Below, in pieces: positions 7,011-13,774 of a stretch of DNA of 13,774 bases. This DNA is from Clostridia bacterium (GTDB lineage: Bacteria > Bacillota_A > Clostridia > Oscillospirales > CAG-272): contig JAFXWT010000178.1 in NCBI GenBank assembly GCA_017542695.1, positions 1 through 13,774 of the forward strand. Direction: 5' to 3'. The notes under the pieces were generated by a model. The model ran no database searches and was not told the DNA's origin. It saw only the letters and a list, made by a program, of their open reading frames with translations. Positions within the stretch are counted from its first letter, which is position 1, and the number at the start of each line of letters is the position of its first letter. A program made the position numbers and the translations under genes.

Positions 7011-7586
7011 ATGGAACTTCTTGAACAGAGAATTGCTAAGGACGGGATAGTGCTGCCCGGCGACGTCCTCAAAGTAAATAGTTTCCTTAACCATATGATT
7101 GACGTAAAATTCATCGCGGAGCTCGGAAAAGAGTTTTATCGCTTATATTCGGATTGCGGCGTGAACAAGATCCTTACCATAGAATCCTCGGGGATAGGTA
7201 TCGCTTGTTTGACGGCGCAATTTTTTGATGCTCCCGTCGTTTTCGCCAAAAAGTCGAAAACGTCGAACATCGCGTCGGACGTATGGAGCGCCATGGCGCA
7301 CTCATACACGCACGGCAACGACTACACGGCGATAGTATCGAAAGAATTTCTCGGCAAGGGAGACCGCGTGCTGATAGTCGATGATTTTCTCGCAAACGGA
7401 GTCGCTCTCAACGCGCTCGTCTCAATATGCAAAAGCGCGGGCGCCGAGGTGATCGGATGCGGGATCGTGATCGAAAAGCTGTATCAGGGCGGCGGGGATA
7501 TGCTTCGCAAAAAGGGCGTGCGCGTCGAATCTCTCGCAAAGATCAGCTCCATGACGGAGGACGGCAAGATCGAATTCTGTCACTGA
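7011..7586 (+). CDS. xpt: Xanthine phosphoribosyltransferase
   Basis: A 191-residue cytoplasmic enzyme, matching the length of Xpt proteins. The N-terminus (MELLEQRI, then VLKVNSFLNHMID) is diagnostic of this family. TIESSGIG (56-63) follows, then FAKKSK, and the PRPP-binding loop VLIVDDFLANG (120-130) with D124 and D125. The C-terminal IVIEKLYQGG is also characteristic. Xpt joins xanthine to PRPP, giving XMP for guanine nucleotide synthesis. It is the first gene of a five-gene unit, and the BMP-type transporter that follows suggests joint uptake and salvage of purines. The ribosome binding site AAAGGA (6993-6998) is about 12 nt from the ATG, longer than usual, but no other start fits the conserved N-terminus. 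Confidence 0.95.
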   Translation: MELLEQRIAKDGIVLPGDVLKVNSFLNHMIDVKFIAELGKEFYRLYSDCGVNKILTIESSGIGIACLTAQFFDAPVVFAKKSKTSNIASDVWSAMAHSYTHGNDYTAIVSKEFLGKGDRVLIVDDFLANGVALNALVSICKSAGAEVIGCGIVIEKLYQGGGDMLRKKGVRVESLAKISSMTEDGKIEFCH

Positions 7587-7597
7587 TTTTGAATTAA

Positions 7598-7615
7598 AAG
7601 GAAGGAGTCTTCCTT
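7598..7615 (+). other. Intercistronic hairpin between xpt and the BMP lipoprotein gene
   Basis: AAGGAAG (7598-7604) and CTTCCTT (7609-7615) form a 7-bp stem with a GAGT loop. The following bases are CTAATTATAAAAATTATA, so there is no T-tract. It more likely marks an mRNA processing or stability site than a terminator. No convincing promoter lies in this 65-nt gap. Confidence 0.4.
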
Positions 7616-7651
7616 CTAATTATAAAAATTATATTTACGGAGGCATACACA

Positions 7652-8944
7652 ATGAAAAAAATTCTTTCCATGATCCTCGCGCTGACGATGATTGCAGGCG
7701 TTATTTTCCTCGCATCATGCAGCGGCAACGAGACGACCAAAAAGGGTGAAAGCGATCCTCTTCTTCCCGCACCGAAGATCGAGAAGTTCGCCGTATCGGA
7801 TGATTTCAAGATAGGTCTTATCTGCCTGCATGATGAAAACTCCACATACGACAACAACTTCATTAAAGGACTCAAGGAAGTCAAAGAAGCGCTCGGACTC
7901 AAGGACGAGCAGGTCATTATCAAAGTCAACATTCCCGAATCGAACGAATGCTATGACGCCGCTGTTGACTGTGTCAACAAGGGCTGCAAGATAGTGTTCG
8001 CAGACTCTTTCGGTCATGAAAGCTTCATGGCTCAGGCGGCTGCCGATTATCCGAACGTTGAATTCTGCCACGCAACCGGTACATCCGCCGCTACGAGAGG
8101 ACTCAAGAATTTCCACAACGCATTTGCATCCGTATATCAGGTAAGATATCTCGCCGGCATCGCGGCAGGTATGAAGCTCAATGAGATGATCAGCGACGGC
8201 AAGATCACTGCCGATCAGGCGATCATCGGTTATGTCGGCGCGTTCACATACGCTGAAGTTATCTCGGGTATGACGTCGTTCTTCCTCGGTGCAAGATCCG
8301 TTTGCCCGTCGGCTACTATGAAAGTAAGATACACGGGTTCGTGGTACGATCAGGCATTTGAGCAGGAAGCCGCAAACGCCCTCATCACAACGGATAAGTG
8401 CGTTCTCATCAGCCAGCACGCTGACTCTCTCGGCGCTCCGACGGCTTGCGAGCTCGCAGGCGTTCCGAACGTATCTTACAACGGAAGCACATATTCCGCA
8501 GGCGAAAGTACGTTCCTTATTTCCTCCGCCATCAACTGGGCTCCTTACTACGCATACATAATCAAGTGCGTACAGGACGGCACGGAGATCCCCGCTAACT
8601 GGACAGGCAACATCGAAACAGGTTCCGTTGTTCTTTCCGGCGTAAACCTCGACGTTATCGCAGAGGGCACGGAAAAGGCGATCGCAGACGCTATCGCAAA
8701 GTTCAAAGCCGGCACGCTCCACGTGTTCGACACAAAGACATTCTCCGTAACAGGCAACCCCAACGCGGTAGTTGACCAGGACGGTCATCTCGTTCATTAC
8801 AACGCGGACGTTGACGGCGACTATGTTCCCGACACAGACGTTGTACACGACGGTTACTTCGATGAATCCGGCGCTGATTTCAGAAGCGCCCCGTTCTTCG
8901 ATATCAGAATCGACGGCGTTACATTCATCAACGAAAAATACTGA
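7652..8944 (+). CDS. BMP-family ABC transporter substrate-binding lipoprotein, probably for a purine nucleoside or base
   Basis: A 430-residue secreted lipoprotein. It starts with a type II signal peptide: lysines at 2-3, a hydrophobic core, and the lipobox LASC with the lipidated cysteine at residue 23. A Ser/Gly/Lys-rich linker follows. The mature part has the type I periplasmic-binding fold of the basic membrane protein family, with FKIGLICLHDENSTYDNNFIKGL at about 52-74, the FADSFGHE region, AGIAAGMKL, and IGYVGAF before the second lobe. The C-terminus (DGYFDESGADFRSAPFF) matches my memory of clostridial BMP proteins. Characterised BMP members (PnrA/TmpC, B. subtilis NupN/YufN) bind purine nucleosides or guanosine. 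Position after xpt and before a matching ATPase and two permeases supports a purine ligand. ACGGAGG about 10 nt upstream supports the start. The exact ligand cannot be read from sequence. Confidence 0.9.
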   Translation: MKKILSMILALTMIAGVIFLASCSGNETTKKGESDPLLPAPKIEKFAVSDDFKIGLICLHDENSTYDNNFIKGLKEVKEALGLKDEQVIIKVNIPESNECYDAAVDCVNKGCKIVFADSFGHESFMAQAAADYPNVEFCHATGTSAATRGLKNFHNAFASVYQVRYLAGIAAGMKLNEMISDGKITADQAIIGYVGAFTYAEVISGMTSFFLGARSVCPSATMKVRYTGSWYDQAFEQEAANALITTDKCVLISQHADSLGAPTACELAGVPNVSYNGSTYSAGESTFLISSAINWAPYYAYIIKCVQDGTEIPANWTGNIETGSVVLSGVNLDVIAEGTEKAIADAIAKFKAGTLHVFDTKTFSVTGNPNAVVDQDGHLVHYNADVDGDYVPDTDVVHDGYFDESGADFRSAPFFDIRIDGVTFINEKY

Positions 8945-8966
8945 TTTTTCAAAATAGGTATCATCA

Positions 8967-9019
8967 GGGGCTGTCTCGTTTGCCTCATGCGGACGGGACA
9001 GTCCCATCCCCCTTTTTTT
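8967..9019 (+). terminator. Long intercistronic hairpin with T7 tail, probable partial terminator
   Basis: Bases 8967-8983 pair with 8989-9005 in an unbroken 17-bp stem (four G-U pairs) with a 5-nt loop. A spacer ATCCCCC follows, then seven Ts at 9013-9019. The gap between stem and T-run is longer than in a standard terminator. GGGG at 8967-8970 could also pair with the C-run at 9008-9012, which would place the stem next to the T-run. It lies between the lipoprotein gene and the ATPase gene, where partial termination would leave more binding protein than transporter. Confidence 0.6.
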
Positions 9020-9040
9020 ATGTAGGATAAATTTGGGCTC

Positions 9041-9046
9041 AGGAGG
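9041..9046 (+). promoter_or_regulatory. Ribosome binding site that fixes the GTG start of the ABC ATPase
   Basis: AGGAGG at 9041-9046 is 7 nt before GTG at 9054. The upstream in-frame TTG at 9033 would place this site inside the coding region and has no ribosome binding site of its own. Confidence 0.8.
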
Positions 9047-9053
9047 TCGCAAA

Positions 9054-10646
9054 GTGGACGGCACAAACGTAAAAATCGCCCTTGAAATGAGGAACGTATC
9101 GAAATCATTCGGTCCCGTCAAGGCAAATCAGAATGTTAATCTCGATCTGAGAAGAGGAGAGATACTTGCGCTTCTCGGTGAAAACGGAAGCGGAAAAACG
9201 ACGCTCATGAATATGATTTCGGGGATATACCACCCCGACGACGGCGAGATATTTGTGGACGGCAAACTTGCGAGCATCAAGTCTCCGAAAGACGCTTTCG
9301 GATACAAGATCGGAATGGTGCACCAGCATTTCAAGCTGATCGACGTTTTCACGGCGACGGAGAACATCGTTCTCGGTCTTGAAGATAAGGGCGAGAAATT
9401 CAGCATCAGGAACGCAAGCGAAAAAGTAAAGGAGATCTCGACTCAATACGGCTTTGAACTCAACCCGTCGAAGAAGATATATGAGCTTTCCGTTTCGGAA
9501 AAGCAGACGGTCGAGATAATCAAGGTGCTTTATCGCGGCGCGGATATCCTTATCCTCGACGAGCCGACGGCGGTGCTGACACCGCAGGAAACAAAGAAGC
9601 TTTTCAACGTACTGAGAAGAATGAAAGAAGACGGAAAAGCCATCGTCATAATCACACACAAGCTCCACGAAGTACTTGAAATTTCCGACAGAGTGGCGAT
9701 CATGCGCCGAGGCGAACACATCGCGACGGTGAAAACATCCGAGGCGACGCAGTCGATCCTCACCGAGATGATGGTCGGAAAGAAAATATCACTGAACATC
9801 AAGAGGGAAGAGCCGAAAAACGTTGCTGACAGACTGATAGTAGACGGACTTACCTTGACATCTCAGGATGGAATAAAAATCGTAAACGACGTATCCTTCA
9901 TCGCAAAATCGGGCGAGATACTCGGAATCGCGGGCATCGCGGGAAGCGGCCAGCGCGAGCTGCTTGAGATCATCGCCGGACTGAAAACGCCCGATAAAGG
10001 AACGATAATATATAACAACCCGAGAAACGGAGAGGTCGTGAATCTTCGCGGCAAAACGCCGATGCAGATAAGAGATCTCGGCGTTCGTCTCTCGTTCGTG
10101 CCGGAGGACCGTCTTGGGATGGGACTCGTCGGTAACATGGACATCATCGACAACATGATGCTACGCAGTTATTCAAAAGGTCATTCGGCGTTCCTTGACA
10201 GAAATCCGCCGAAAGAACTTGCCAAAGACGTTATTGACTCACTCGAAGTCGTCACGCCGAGCGCGACGACTCCCGTGCGCCGTCTTTCCGGCGGCAACGT
10301 GCAGAAAGTCCTCGTCGGACGCGAGATCGCGTCGTCTCCGACGGTGCTGATGGCTGCTTACCCCGTCAGAGGACTTGACATAAACTCGTCGTATCTTATA
10401 TATGATCTTTTGAATCAGCAGAAGGAACACGGCACAGCCGTCATTTTTGTAGGTGAAGACCTCGACGTGCTCGTCGAACTTTGCGACAGGATATTGGTGC
10501 TTTGCTCAGGCGCGGTGACGGGTATCGTTGACGGACGCACGGCAAAGAAAGAAGAGATCGGACTGCTGATGACGCACTCCGCGTCGAGCGACGCGGAAGA
10601 AAAAGAAGCGGAAAAGGAGGTACCTTCAGATGACAAAGAGCCGTGA
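9054..10646 (+). CDS. Two-domain ABC transporter ATPase for BMP-type purine uptake (NupO-like)
   Basis: A 530-residue cytoplasmic ATPase with two fused nucleotide-binding domains. Domain one has Walker A GENGSGKTT (42-50), a Q-loop in MVHQHFKL, signature LSVSEKQ (145-151), Walker B ILILDEP with D169/E170, and the switch histidine in ITHKLHE. Domain two has the degenerate P-loop GIAGIAGSGQ (291-300) lacking the lysine, a canonical signature LSGGNVQK (411-418), and PVRGLD as its Walker B region. This asymmetry is normal for nucleoside and CUT2-type ATPases. About 20 C-terminal residues are Glu/Lys/Asp-rich and probably disordered. The protein should power the two permeases downstream. The GTG start at 9054 is chosen from the AGGAGG placement. 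Its 3' end overlaps the first permease gene by 17 nt, so translation is probably coupled. Confidence 0.92.
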   Translation: MDGTNVKIALEMRNVSKSFGPVKANQNVNLDLRRGEILALLGENGSGKTTLMNMISGIYHPDDGEIFVDGKLASIKSPKDAFGYKIGMVHQHFKLIDVFTATENIVLGLEDKGEKFSIRNASEKVKEISTQYGFELNPSKKIYELSVSEKQTVEIIKVLYRGADILILDEPTAVLTPQETKKLFNVLRRMKEDGKAIVIITHKLHEVLEISDRVAIMRRGEHIATVKTSEATQSILTEMMVGKKISLNIKREEPKNVADRLIVDGLTLTSQDGIKIVNDVSFIAKSGEILGIAGIAGSGQRELLEIIAGLKTPDKGTIIYNNPRNGEVVNLRGKTPMQIRDLGVRLSFVPEDRLGMGLVGNMDIIDNMMLRSYSKGHSAFLDRNPPKELAKDVIDSLEVVTPSATTPVRRLSGGNVQKVLVGREIASSPTVLMAAYPVRGLDINSSYLIYDLLNQQKEHGTAVIFVGEDLDVLVELCDRILVLCSGAVTGIVDGRTAKKEEIGLLMTHSASSDAEEKEAEKEVPSDDKEP

Positions 10647-11730
10647 ACCGCTTATAATCATTACAAAAAGGGACTCCGTTCCTCTTAAAACCGCGATACT
10701 CGTCAGAGTTGCGGCAGTTGCGGCGGCGCTCATCGTATCGGGAATCGTGACGCTTATTCTGACGGGCGACAACCCGATATCCATCTACGCGACGATGTTC
10801 AAGGGCGCGTTCGGAACGTCGCTTTCAACGTGGGTGACGTTCAAGGATCTTGCGTTGCTGCTTTGCGTTTCGCTTGCCGTCGCGCCCGCGTTCAAGATGA
10901 AATTCTGGAACATAGGCGCAGAAGGTCAGGTGCTCATGGGCGGTCTTGCGACGGCGGTCTGCATGTTCACTCTCGGAGGCAAGATACCCGACGGACTGCT
11001 CATCGTGATAATGATCGTTTCCGCTGTCGTCACGGGCGCTATATGGGGCGTGATACCCGCGGTATTCAAGGCGAATTGGGGAACGAACGAAACGCTTTTC
11101 ACGCTGATGATGAACTACATCGCCATTCAGTTGATCGAGTATTTCCTCAAAGTAGCCGACAAGAGCGGATCGAACACGGTCGGTCCGGACCTCCTTTCAC
11201 ACGGATGGTTTCCGGTGCTGTTCGGGCAGAAGTATCTGCTCAACATCATAATCATCGCCGTGCTGACGGTTGTCGTATACATTTACATGAATTACAGCAA
11301 GCACGGATATGAGATAGCCGTTGTAGGCGAAAGCCAGAACACGGCGAAGTATATAGGCATCAACGTCAAGAAAGTCATTATTCGCACGATGGCGATTTCG
11401 GGCGCGATATGCGGCCTTGCGGGACTGCTGATCGTCGGCGGCACATCACACTCCATCGACTCCAATATTGCCGACGGGCGCGGCTTCACCGCGATAATGG
11501 TCGCGTGGCTCGCTAAATTCAATCCGATATTTATGATCCTGACGTCGTTTATTCTCGTATTCCTCGACAGAGGAGCGGAAGAAGTATCAACGAAGTTCGG
11601 ACTGAACAACTCGTTCTCCGAGATCATAACGGGCATCATTCTGTTCTTCATCGTCGGATGCGAATTCTTTATAAACTATAAGCTCCATTTCAACTTCAAA
11701 AAAAATAAAGCGGTAAAGGAGGGTGAATGA
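10630..11730 (+). CDS. ABC transporter permease, BMP/nucleoside type, first subunit (NupP-like)
   Basis: A 366-residue integral membrane protein of the BPD_transp_2 class. Hydrophobic segments begin at about residue 18 and recur to about residue 350, giving roughly eight to ten helices. Family landmarks are FWNIGAEGQVLMGGL, the cytoplasmic GTNETLFTLMMNYIA stretch, and GYEIAVVGESQNTAKYIGI, the loop expected to contact the ATPase. It should pair with the next gene product to form the import channel. The ATG at 10630 lies within the end of the ATPase gene, 9 nt after GGAGG (10616-10620). Its TGA overlaps the start of the next gene in an ATGA arrangement. The basic C-terminus (FKKNKAVKEGE) is cytoplasmic. 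Confidence 0.92.
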   Translation: MTKSREPLIIITKRDSVPLKTAILVRVAAVAAALIVSGIVTLILTGDNPISIYATMFKGAFGTSLSTWVTFKDLALLLCVSLAVAPAFKMKFWNIGAEGQVLMGGLATAVCMFTLGGKIPDGLLIVIMIVSAVVTGAIWGVIPAVFKANWGTNETLFTLMMNYIAIQLIEYFLKVADKSGSNTVGPDLLSHGWFPVLFGQKYLLNIIIIAVLTVVVYIYMNYSKHGYEIAVVGESQNTAKYIGINVKKVIIRTMAISGAICGLAGLLIVGGTSHSIDSNIADGRGFTAIMVAWLAKFNPIFMILTSFILVFLDRGAEEVSTKFGLNNSFSEIITGIILFFIVGCEFFINYKLHFNFKKNKAVKEGE

Positions 11731-12710
11731 TGTTTCCGGTATCTCAATTCATTCAACGTGCGATAATGCAGGGAACGCCCCTTCTTTTCGGATCGACGGG
11801 CGAGATCCTGACTGAAAAATCCGGCAACCTCAACCTCGGCATTCCCGGCATTATGTACATCGGCGGCATCACGGGAGTCATGGGCGGCTTCTTCTATCAG
11901 CAGTCGACGAGCAATATCATACCGTTTCTTGCGATATTGATACCGATACTTTCGAGCTTTCTCGGCTCGCTCATAGCGTCGCTGATCTATTGCTTTCTTA
12001 CCGTTACGCTCCGTGCAAATCAGAACGTGACGGGTCTTGCGCTGACGACGTTCGGCGTCGGCTTCGGCAATTTTTTCGGCGGCTCGCTTATCAAGATCAC
12101 GGGCAGTACGACGCCGTATCTGTCGCTGACGAAGATAGCTAAAGTGTTCAAATCGACGCTGCCGTTCGCCAAAAATCTCGGCTGGTTCGGCGAAATATTT
12201 CTCTCCTACGGATTCCTTGTTTATGTTGCGATTATCATTTCCGTCGTCGTTGCGATCATTTTAAGAAAAACGAGACTCGGACTTCATCTTCGCGCCGTCG
12301 GCGAAAGTCCCGCGACAGCGGACGCGGCGGGCATCAACGTGCCGAAATACAAATATTTCGCAACGTGCATCGGCGGTATGATCGCAGGTCTCGGCGGTCT
12401 TTATTACGTCATCGACTATACCAACGGCATTTGGTCGAACAACGGCTTCGGCGACAGAGGATGGCTCGCTATCGCGCTCGTTATCTTCGCAATGTGGAAG
12501 CCCGATATCGGCATCGTCGGCTCGTATCTGTTCGGCGGACTTTATATCCTGTTCAATTATCTGCCCGTCAGCATGCAGCTTATCCCGATAATCCAGATGC
12601 TCCCGTACGTTATGACGATCGTTGTTCTTATCGTAGTCAGCATGAGAAAAAAGCGCGAAAATCAACCTCCCGCAAGTCTCGGACTTTCGTATTTCAGGGA
12701 AGAGAGATAA
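11727..12710 (+). CDS. ABC transporter permease, BMP/nucleoside type, second subunit (NupQ-like)
   Basis: A 327-residue membrane protein with about eight to ten hydrophobic segments. Landmarks of the second nucleoside permease are TGEILTEKSGNLNLGIPGIMYIGG near the N-terminus, LTTFGVGFGNFFGG, and RLGLHLRAVGESPATADAAGI, the ATPase-contact loop. It would form a heterodimeric channel with the preceding permease. Two ATGs occur in tandem (11727 and 11730). The upstream GGAGGG (11718-11723) is 3 nt from the first and 6 nt from the second, so the second may be the one used; I give the longer frame. Overlap with the preceding stop implies translational coupling. The gene ends the operon and is followed at once by a terminator. 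Confidence 0.92.
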   Translation: MMFPVSQFIQRAIMQGTPLLFGSTGEILTEKSGNLNLGIPGIMYIGGITGVMGGFFYQQSTSNIIPFLAILIPILSSFLGSLIASLIYCFLTVTLRANQNVTGLALTTFGVGFGNFFGGSLIKITGSTTPYLSLTKIAKVFKSTLPFAKNLGWFGEIFLSYGFLVYVAIIISVVVAIILRKTRLGLHLRAVGESPATADAAGINVPKYKYFATCIGGMIAGLGGLYYVIDYTNGIWSNNGFGDRGWLAIALVIFAMWKPDIGIVGSYLFGGLYILFNYLPVSMQLIPIIQMLPYVMTIVVLIVVSMRKKRENQPPASLGLSYFREER

Positions 12711-12715
12711 AAACA

Positions 12716-12745
12716 AAAAAACGGCTTGATTTTGAGCCGTTTTTT
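12716..12745 (+). terminator. Intrinsic terminator of the purine transporter operon
   Basis: ACGGCT (12721-12726) pairs with AGCCGT (12735-12740), extended by AAAAA (12716-12720) against TTTTT (12741-12745). The loop has 8 nt. Because an A-run sits on one side and a T-run on the other, it may work in both directions. It begins 6 nt after the permease stop. Confidence 0.85.
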
Positions 12746-12748
12746 AGT

Positions 12749-12780
12749 AAAAAAGCATTTCCGTTCGGAAATGCTTTTTT
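12749..12780 (-). terminator. Bidirectional terminator at the end of rplM-rpsI
   Basis: A perfect 14-bp inverted repeat, 12749-12762 against 12767-12780, with a 4-nt loop. Six As on one side and six Ts on the other make it a good terminator on either strand. It begins 17 nt past the rpsI stop and backs up the plus-strand terminator at 12716-12745. Confidence 0.85.
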
Positions 12781-12796
12781 CGTTTGAAATAAATGA

Positions 12797-13198
12797 TTAT
12801 CTCTTTGAGAACTGCGGTGCGCGACGAGCGGCTTTGAGACCGTATTTCTTTCTTTCCTTCATTCTCGGGTCACGAGTGAGGAGACCTGCCTTTTTAAGAA
12901 GGGGCTTATATGTTTCGTCGACGAGAACGAGCGCTCTCGCAACACCGTGACGGATAGCGCCTGCCTGACCGGAGATGCCGCCGCCTTTGGCTGTGCATAC
13001 GATATCGAATTTTCCTTCCGTGCCTGTTACGCCGAAGGGCTGATTGACGATGAGCTTCAGAGTTTCAAGACCGAAGTAGTCATCAATGTCACGACCGTTG
13101 ATCGTTACCGTGCCTGTACCGGGGTAGAGGCGAACTCTTGCAATGGATTTTTTTCTTCTTCCTGTGCCGTAAAAATACGGTTTTGCGCTTGTATACAT
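12797..13198 (-). CDS. rpsI: 30S ribosomal protein S9
   Basis: A 133-residue protein, normal for bacterial S9. The N-terminal [15 protein letters not shown], the central [22 protein letters not shown] and the C-terminal [17 protein letters not shown] are all strongly conserved. The basic C-terminal tail reaches the decoding centre and contacts P-site tRNA in known ribosomes. The gene follows rplM by 18 nt in the usual rplM-rpsI order, with AAAGGAG (complement, near 13207-13213) ahead of the ATG. It converges on the purine operon and ends before a strong hairpin. Confidence 0.98.
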   Translation of the reverse strand: MYTSAKPYFYGTGRRKKSIARVRLYPGTGTVTINGRDIDDYFGLETLKLIVNQPFGVTGTEGKFDIVCTAKGGGISGQAGAIRHGVARALVLVDETYKPLLKKAGLLTRDPRMKERKKYGLKAARRAPQFSKR

Positions 13199-13216
13199 TG
13201 TGATTACTCCTTTCTA

Positions 13217-13648
13217 TCAGTCTACCGTTACTTCGATGGGCTTGAGCGATTCGCAGTTAACGGATTCAGCTGCGAACACTTTGAGACGTGTGATGCTCTT
13301 GTCGCCGATCGTGTTGTGGGGAAGCATACCCTTGACCGCGAGCTGCATTGCGAGCTCGGGCTTCGTTGCCATGAGGGTTTTATAGTCGACTTCCTTGAGT
13401 CCGCCTATATAACCGGAATGACGGCGATAGAACTTTTGTGTGAGCTTGTTGCCTGTGAGAACAGCGTCTTTTGCGTTTACTATGATAACGCATTCGCCGC
13501 AGTCTACATGGGGCGTAAATTCGGGACGGTGCTTGCCTCTGAGAATGTTGGCAGCGGCAACGGCTGTTTTGCCGAGCGGCTTGCCGGCAGCATCTATAAC
13601 GTACCATTTACGCTCAATCGTTTCTTTTTTTGCCATAAATGTGGACAT
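13217..13648 (-). CDS. rplM: 50S ribosomal protein L13
   Basis: A 143-residue protein of normal L13 length. Conserved stretches are ERKWYVIDA, GKPLGKTAVAAANILRGKHRPEFTPHVDCG, VIIVNAKDAVLTGNKL, SGYIGGLKEV, and AVKGMLPHN. L13 is an early 50S assembly protein that binds 23S rRNA. The last 30 or so residues depart from the common pattern: where most L13 proteins read roughly LGR followed by YAGxxHPHEAQKP, this one reads IGDKSI and then FAAESVNCESLKP. The start at 13648 has GGAGG (complement 13659-13663) 10 nt upstream; an internal ATG four codons later is possible but farther from that site. It shares a transcript with rpsI. Confidence 0.97.
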   Translation of the reverse strand: MSTFMAKKETIERKWYVIDAAGKPLGKTAVAAANILRGKHRPEFTPHVDCGECVIIVNAKDAVLTGNKLTQKFYRRHSGYIGGLKEVDYKTLMATKPELAMQLAVKGMLPHNTIGDKSITRLKVFAAESVNCESLKPIEVTVD

Positions 13649-13677
13649 ATTGATAGATCCTCCGTATAATTTTTGAA

Positions 13678-13705
13678 TGCGGGAAGCATGGCTCCCCTTT
13701 TTGCA
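13678..13705 (-). promoter_or_regulatory. Leader hairpin of rplM, candidate L13 autoregulatory element
   Basis: On the minus-strand transcript, GGGGAGC (13697-13691) pairs with GCUUCCC (13687-13681) around a CAU loop. An outer UGC (13705-13703) can pair with GCA (13680-13678), leaving an AAAAA bulge on one side. No T-run follows. The leader from the promoter to the ATG is about 58 nt. A leader regulatory RNA (L13 leader) is known upstream of rplM-rpsI in Bacillota; position and size agree, but I cannot confirm the family consensus by eye. Confidence 0.5.
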
Positions 13706-13713
13706 ACGGTACG

Positions 13714-13742
13714 ATTATATCACGGCGAATTGTTCTTGTCAA
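13714..13742 (-). promoter_or_regulatory. Consensus sigma-A promoter of rplM-rpsI
   Basis: On the minus strand TTGACA (13742-13737), a 17-nt spacer and TATAAT (13719-13714) match the sigma-A consensus at all 12 positions. Transcription would begin near 13707. Such a strong promoter is expected for ribosomal protein genes. Confidence 0.92.
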
Positions 13743-13774
13743 GAGGTTTTTATGAAAAAAATCAATTTTTTTAA

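Noticed and set aside
7589..7626. Possible promoter (TTGAAT ... TATAAA) between xpt and the lipoprotein gene
   Set aside because: The spacing is 26 nt, and no -10 lies at the right distance.
8770..8860. Possible calcium-binding EF-hand-like loop (DVDGDYVPD) in the BMP lipoprotein C-terminus
   Set aside because: I recall a similar Asp-rich stretch before DGYF in clostridial BMP proteins, and there is no paired loop or helix pattern, so a metal site is not supported.
7715..9121. Long open frame (468 codons) on the minus strand across the BMP lipoprotein gene
   Set aside because: It mirrors a clear lipoprotein gene, crosses the intercistronic hairpin, and encodes no recognisable motif.
9924..9955. 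Missing Walker A lysine in the second half of the ABC ATPase, as a possible inactivation
   Set aside because: The GxxGxGQ form is normal for the second domain of nucleoside and CUT2-type ATPases.
12726..12950. Small plus-strand open frame across the terminators and the rpsI 3' end
   Set aside because: It runs through two terminator hairpins and the antisense of a conserved ribosomal gene.
13752..13774. Possible gene start (ATG AAA AAA ATC) on the plus strand at the right edge
   Set aside because: Only seven codons are visible, there is no ribosome binding site, and it lies in an A/T inverted repeat upstream of the rplM promoter, more likely a terminator of a neighbouring minus-strand gene.

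Overview
The window looks like chromosomal core DNA from a member of the Bacillota, most likely an uncultured, gut-type Clostridia. Base composition is close to even. Ribosome binding sites are strong (AGGAGG-like), promoters are near-consensus sigma-A type, and the intergenic regions carry intrinsic terminators. The mix of IlvA with RidA, a GH38 mannosidase, a BMP-type purine transporter and rplM-rpsI also fits Clostridia. I see no insertion sequences, phage genes, CRISPR array, tRNA or rRNA.

Layout from left to right. (1) 1-730, plus strand: the 3' end of threonine ammonia-lyase (SGGNID motif plus ACT domain), then ridA, closed by a terminator near 795-829. (2) 865-3982, plus strand: a single-gene unit with a TTGACT-17-TAAAAT promoter, a 1004-residue cytoplasmic GH38 alpha-mannosidase and a hairpin terminator. 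(3) 3995-6845, plus strand: a PLP aminotransferase 10 nt upstream of a 547-residue three-domain protein. Its domains are shikimate dehydrogenase-like, shikimate kinase and type II dehydroquinase; the first domain has lost its catalytic residues. (4) 6932-12745, plus strand: a purine salvage and uptake operon made of xpt, a BMP-family lipoprotein, a two-domain ABC ATPase and two permeases. A perfect TATAAT promoter precedes it, and an unusually long hairpin lies between the lipoprotein and ATPase genes. (5) 12749-13742, minus strand: rplM-rpsI, driven by a perfect TTGACA-17-TATAAT promoter and converging on the purine operon across two back-to-back terminator hairpins.

How the genes fit together. 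RidA removes the reactive enamine/imine intermediates released by PLP lyases such as the threonine ammonia-lyase beside it. The aminotransferase and the Aro fusion point to chorismate and aromatic amino acid synthesis. The BMP lipoprotein captures a purine nucleoside or base, the ATPase and permeases import it, and Xpt converts xanthine to XMP. Nothing here is clearly a new system. The most unusual item is the Aro fusion, with a probable pseudoenzyme AroE domain and an altered shikimate kinase lid.
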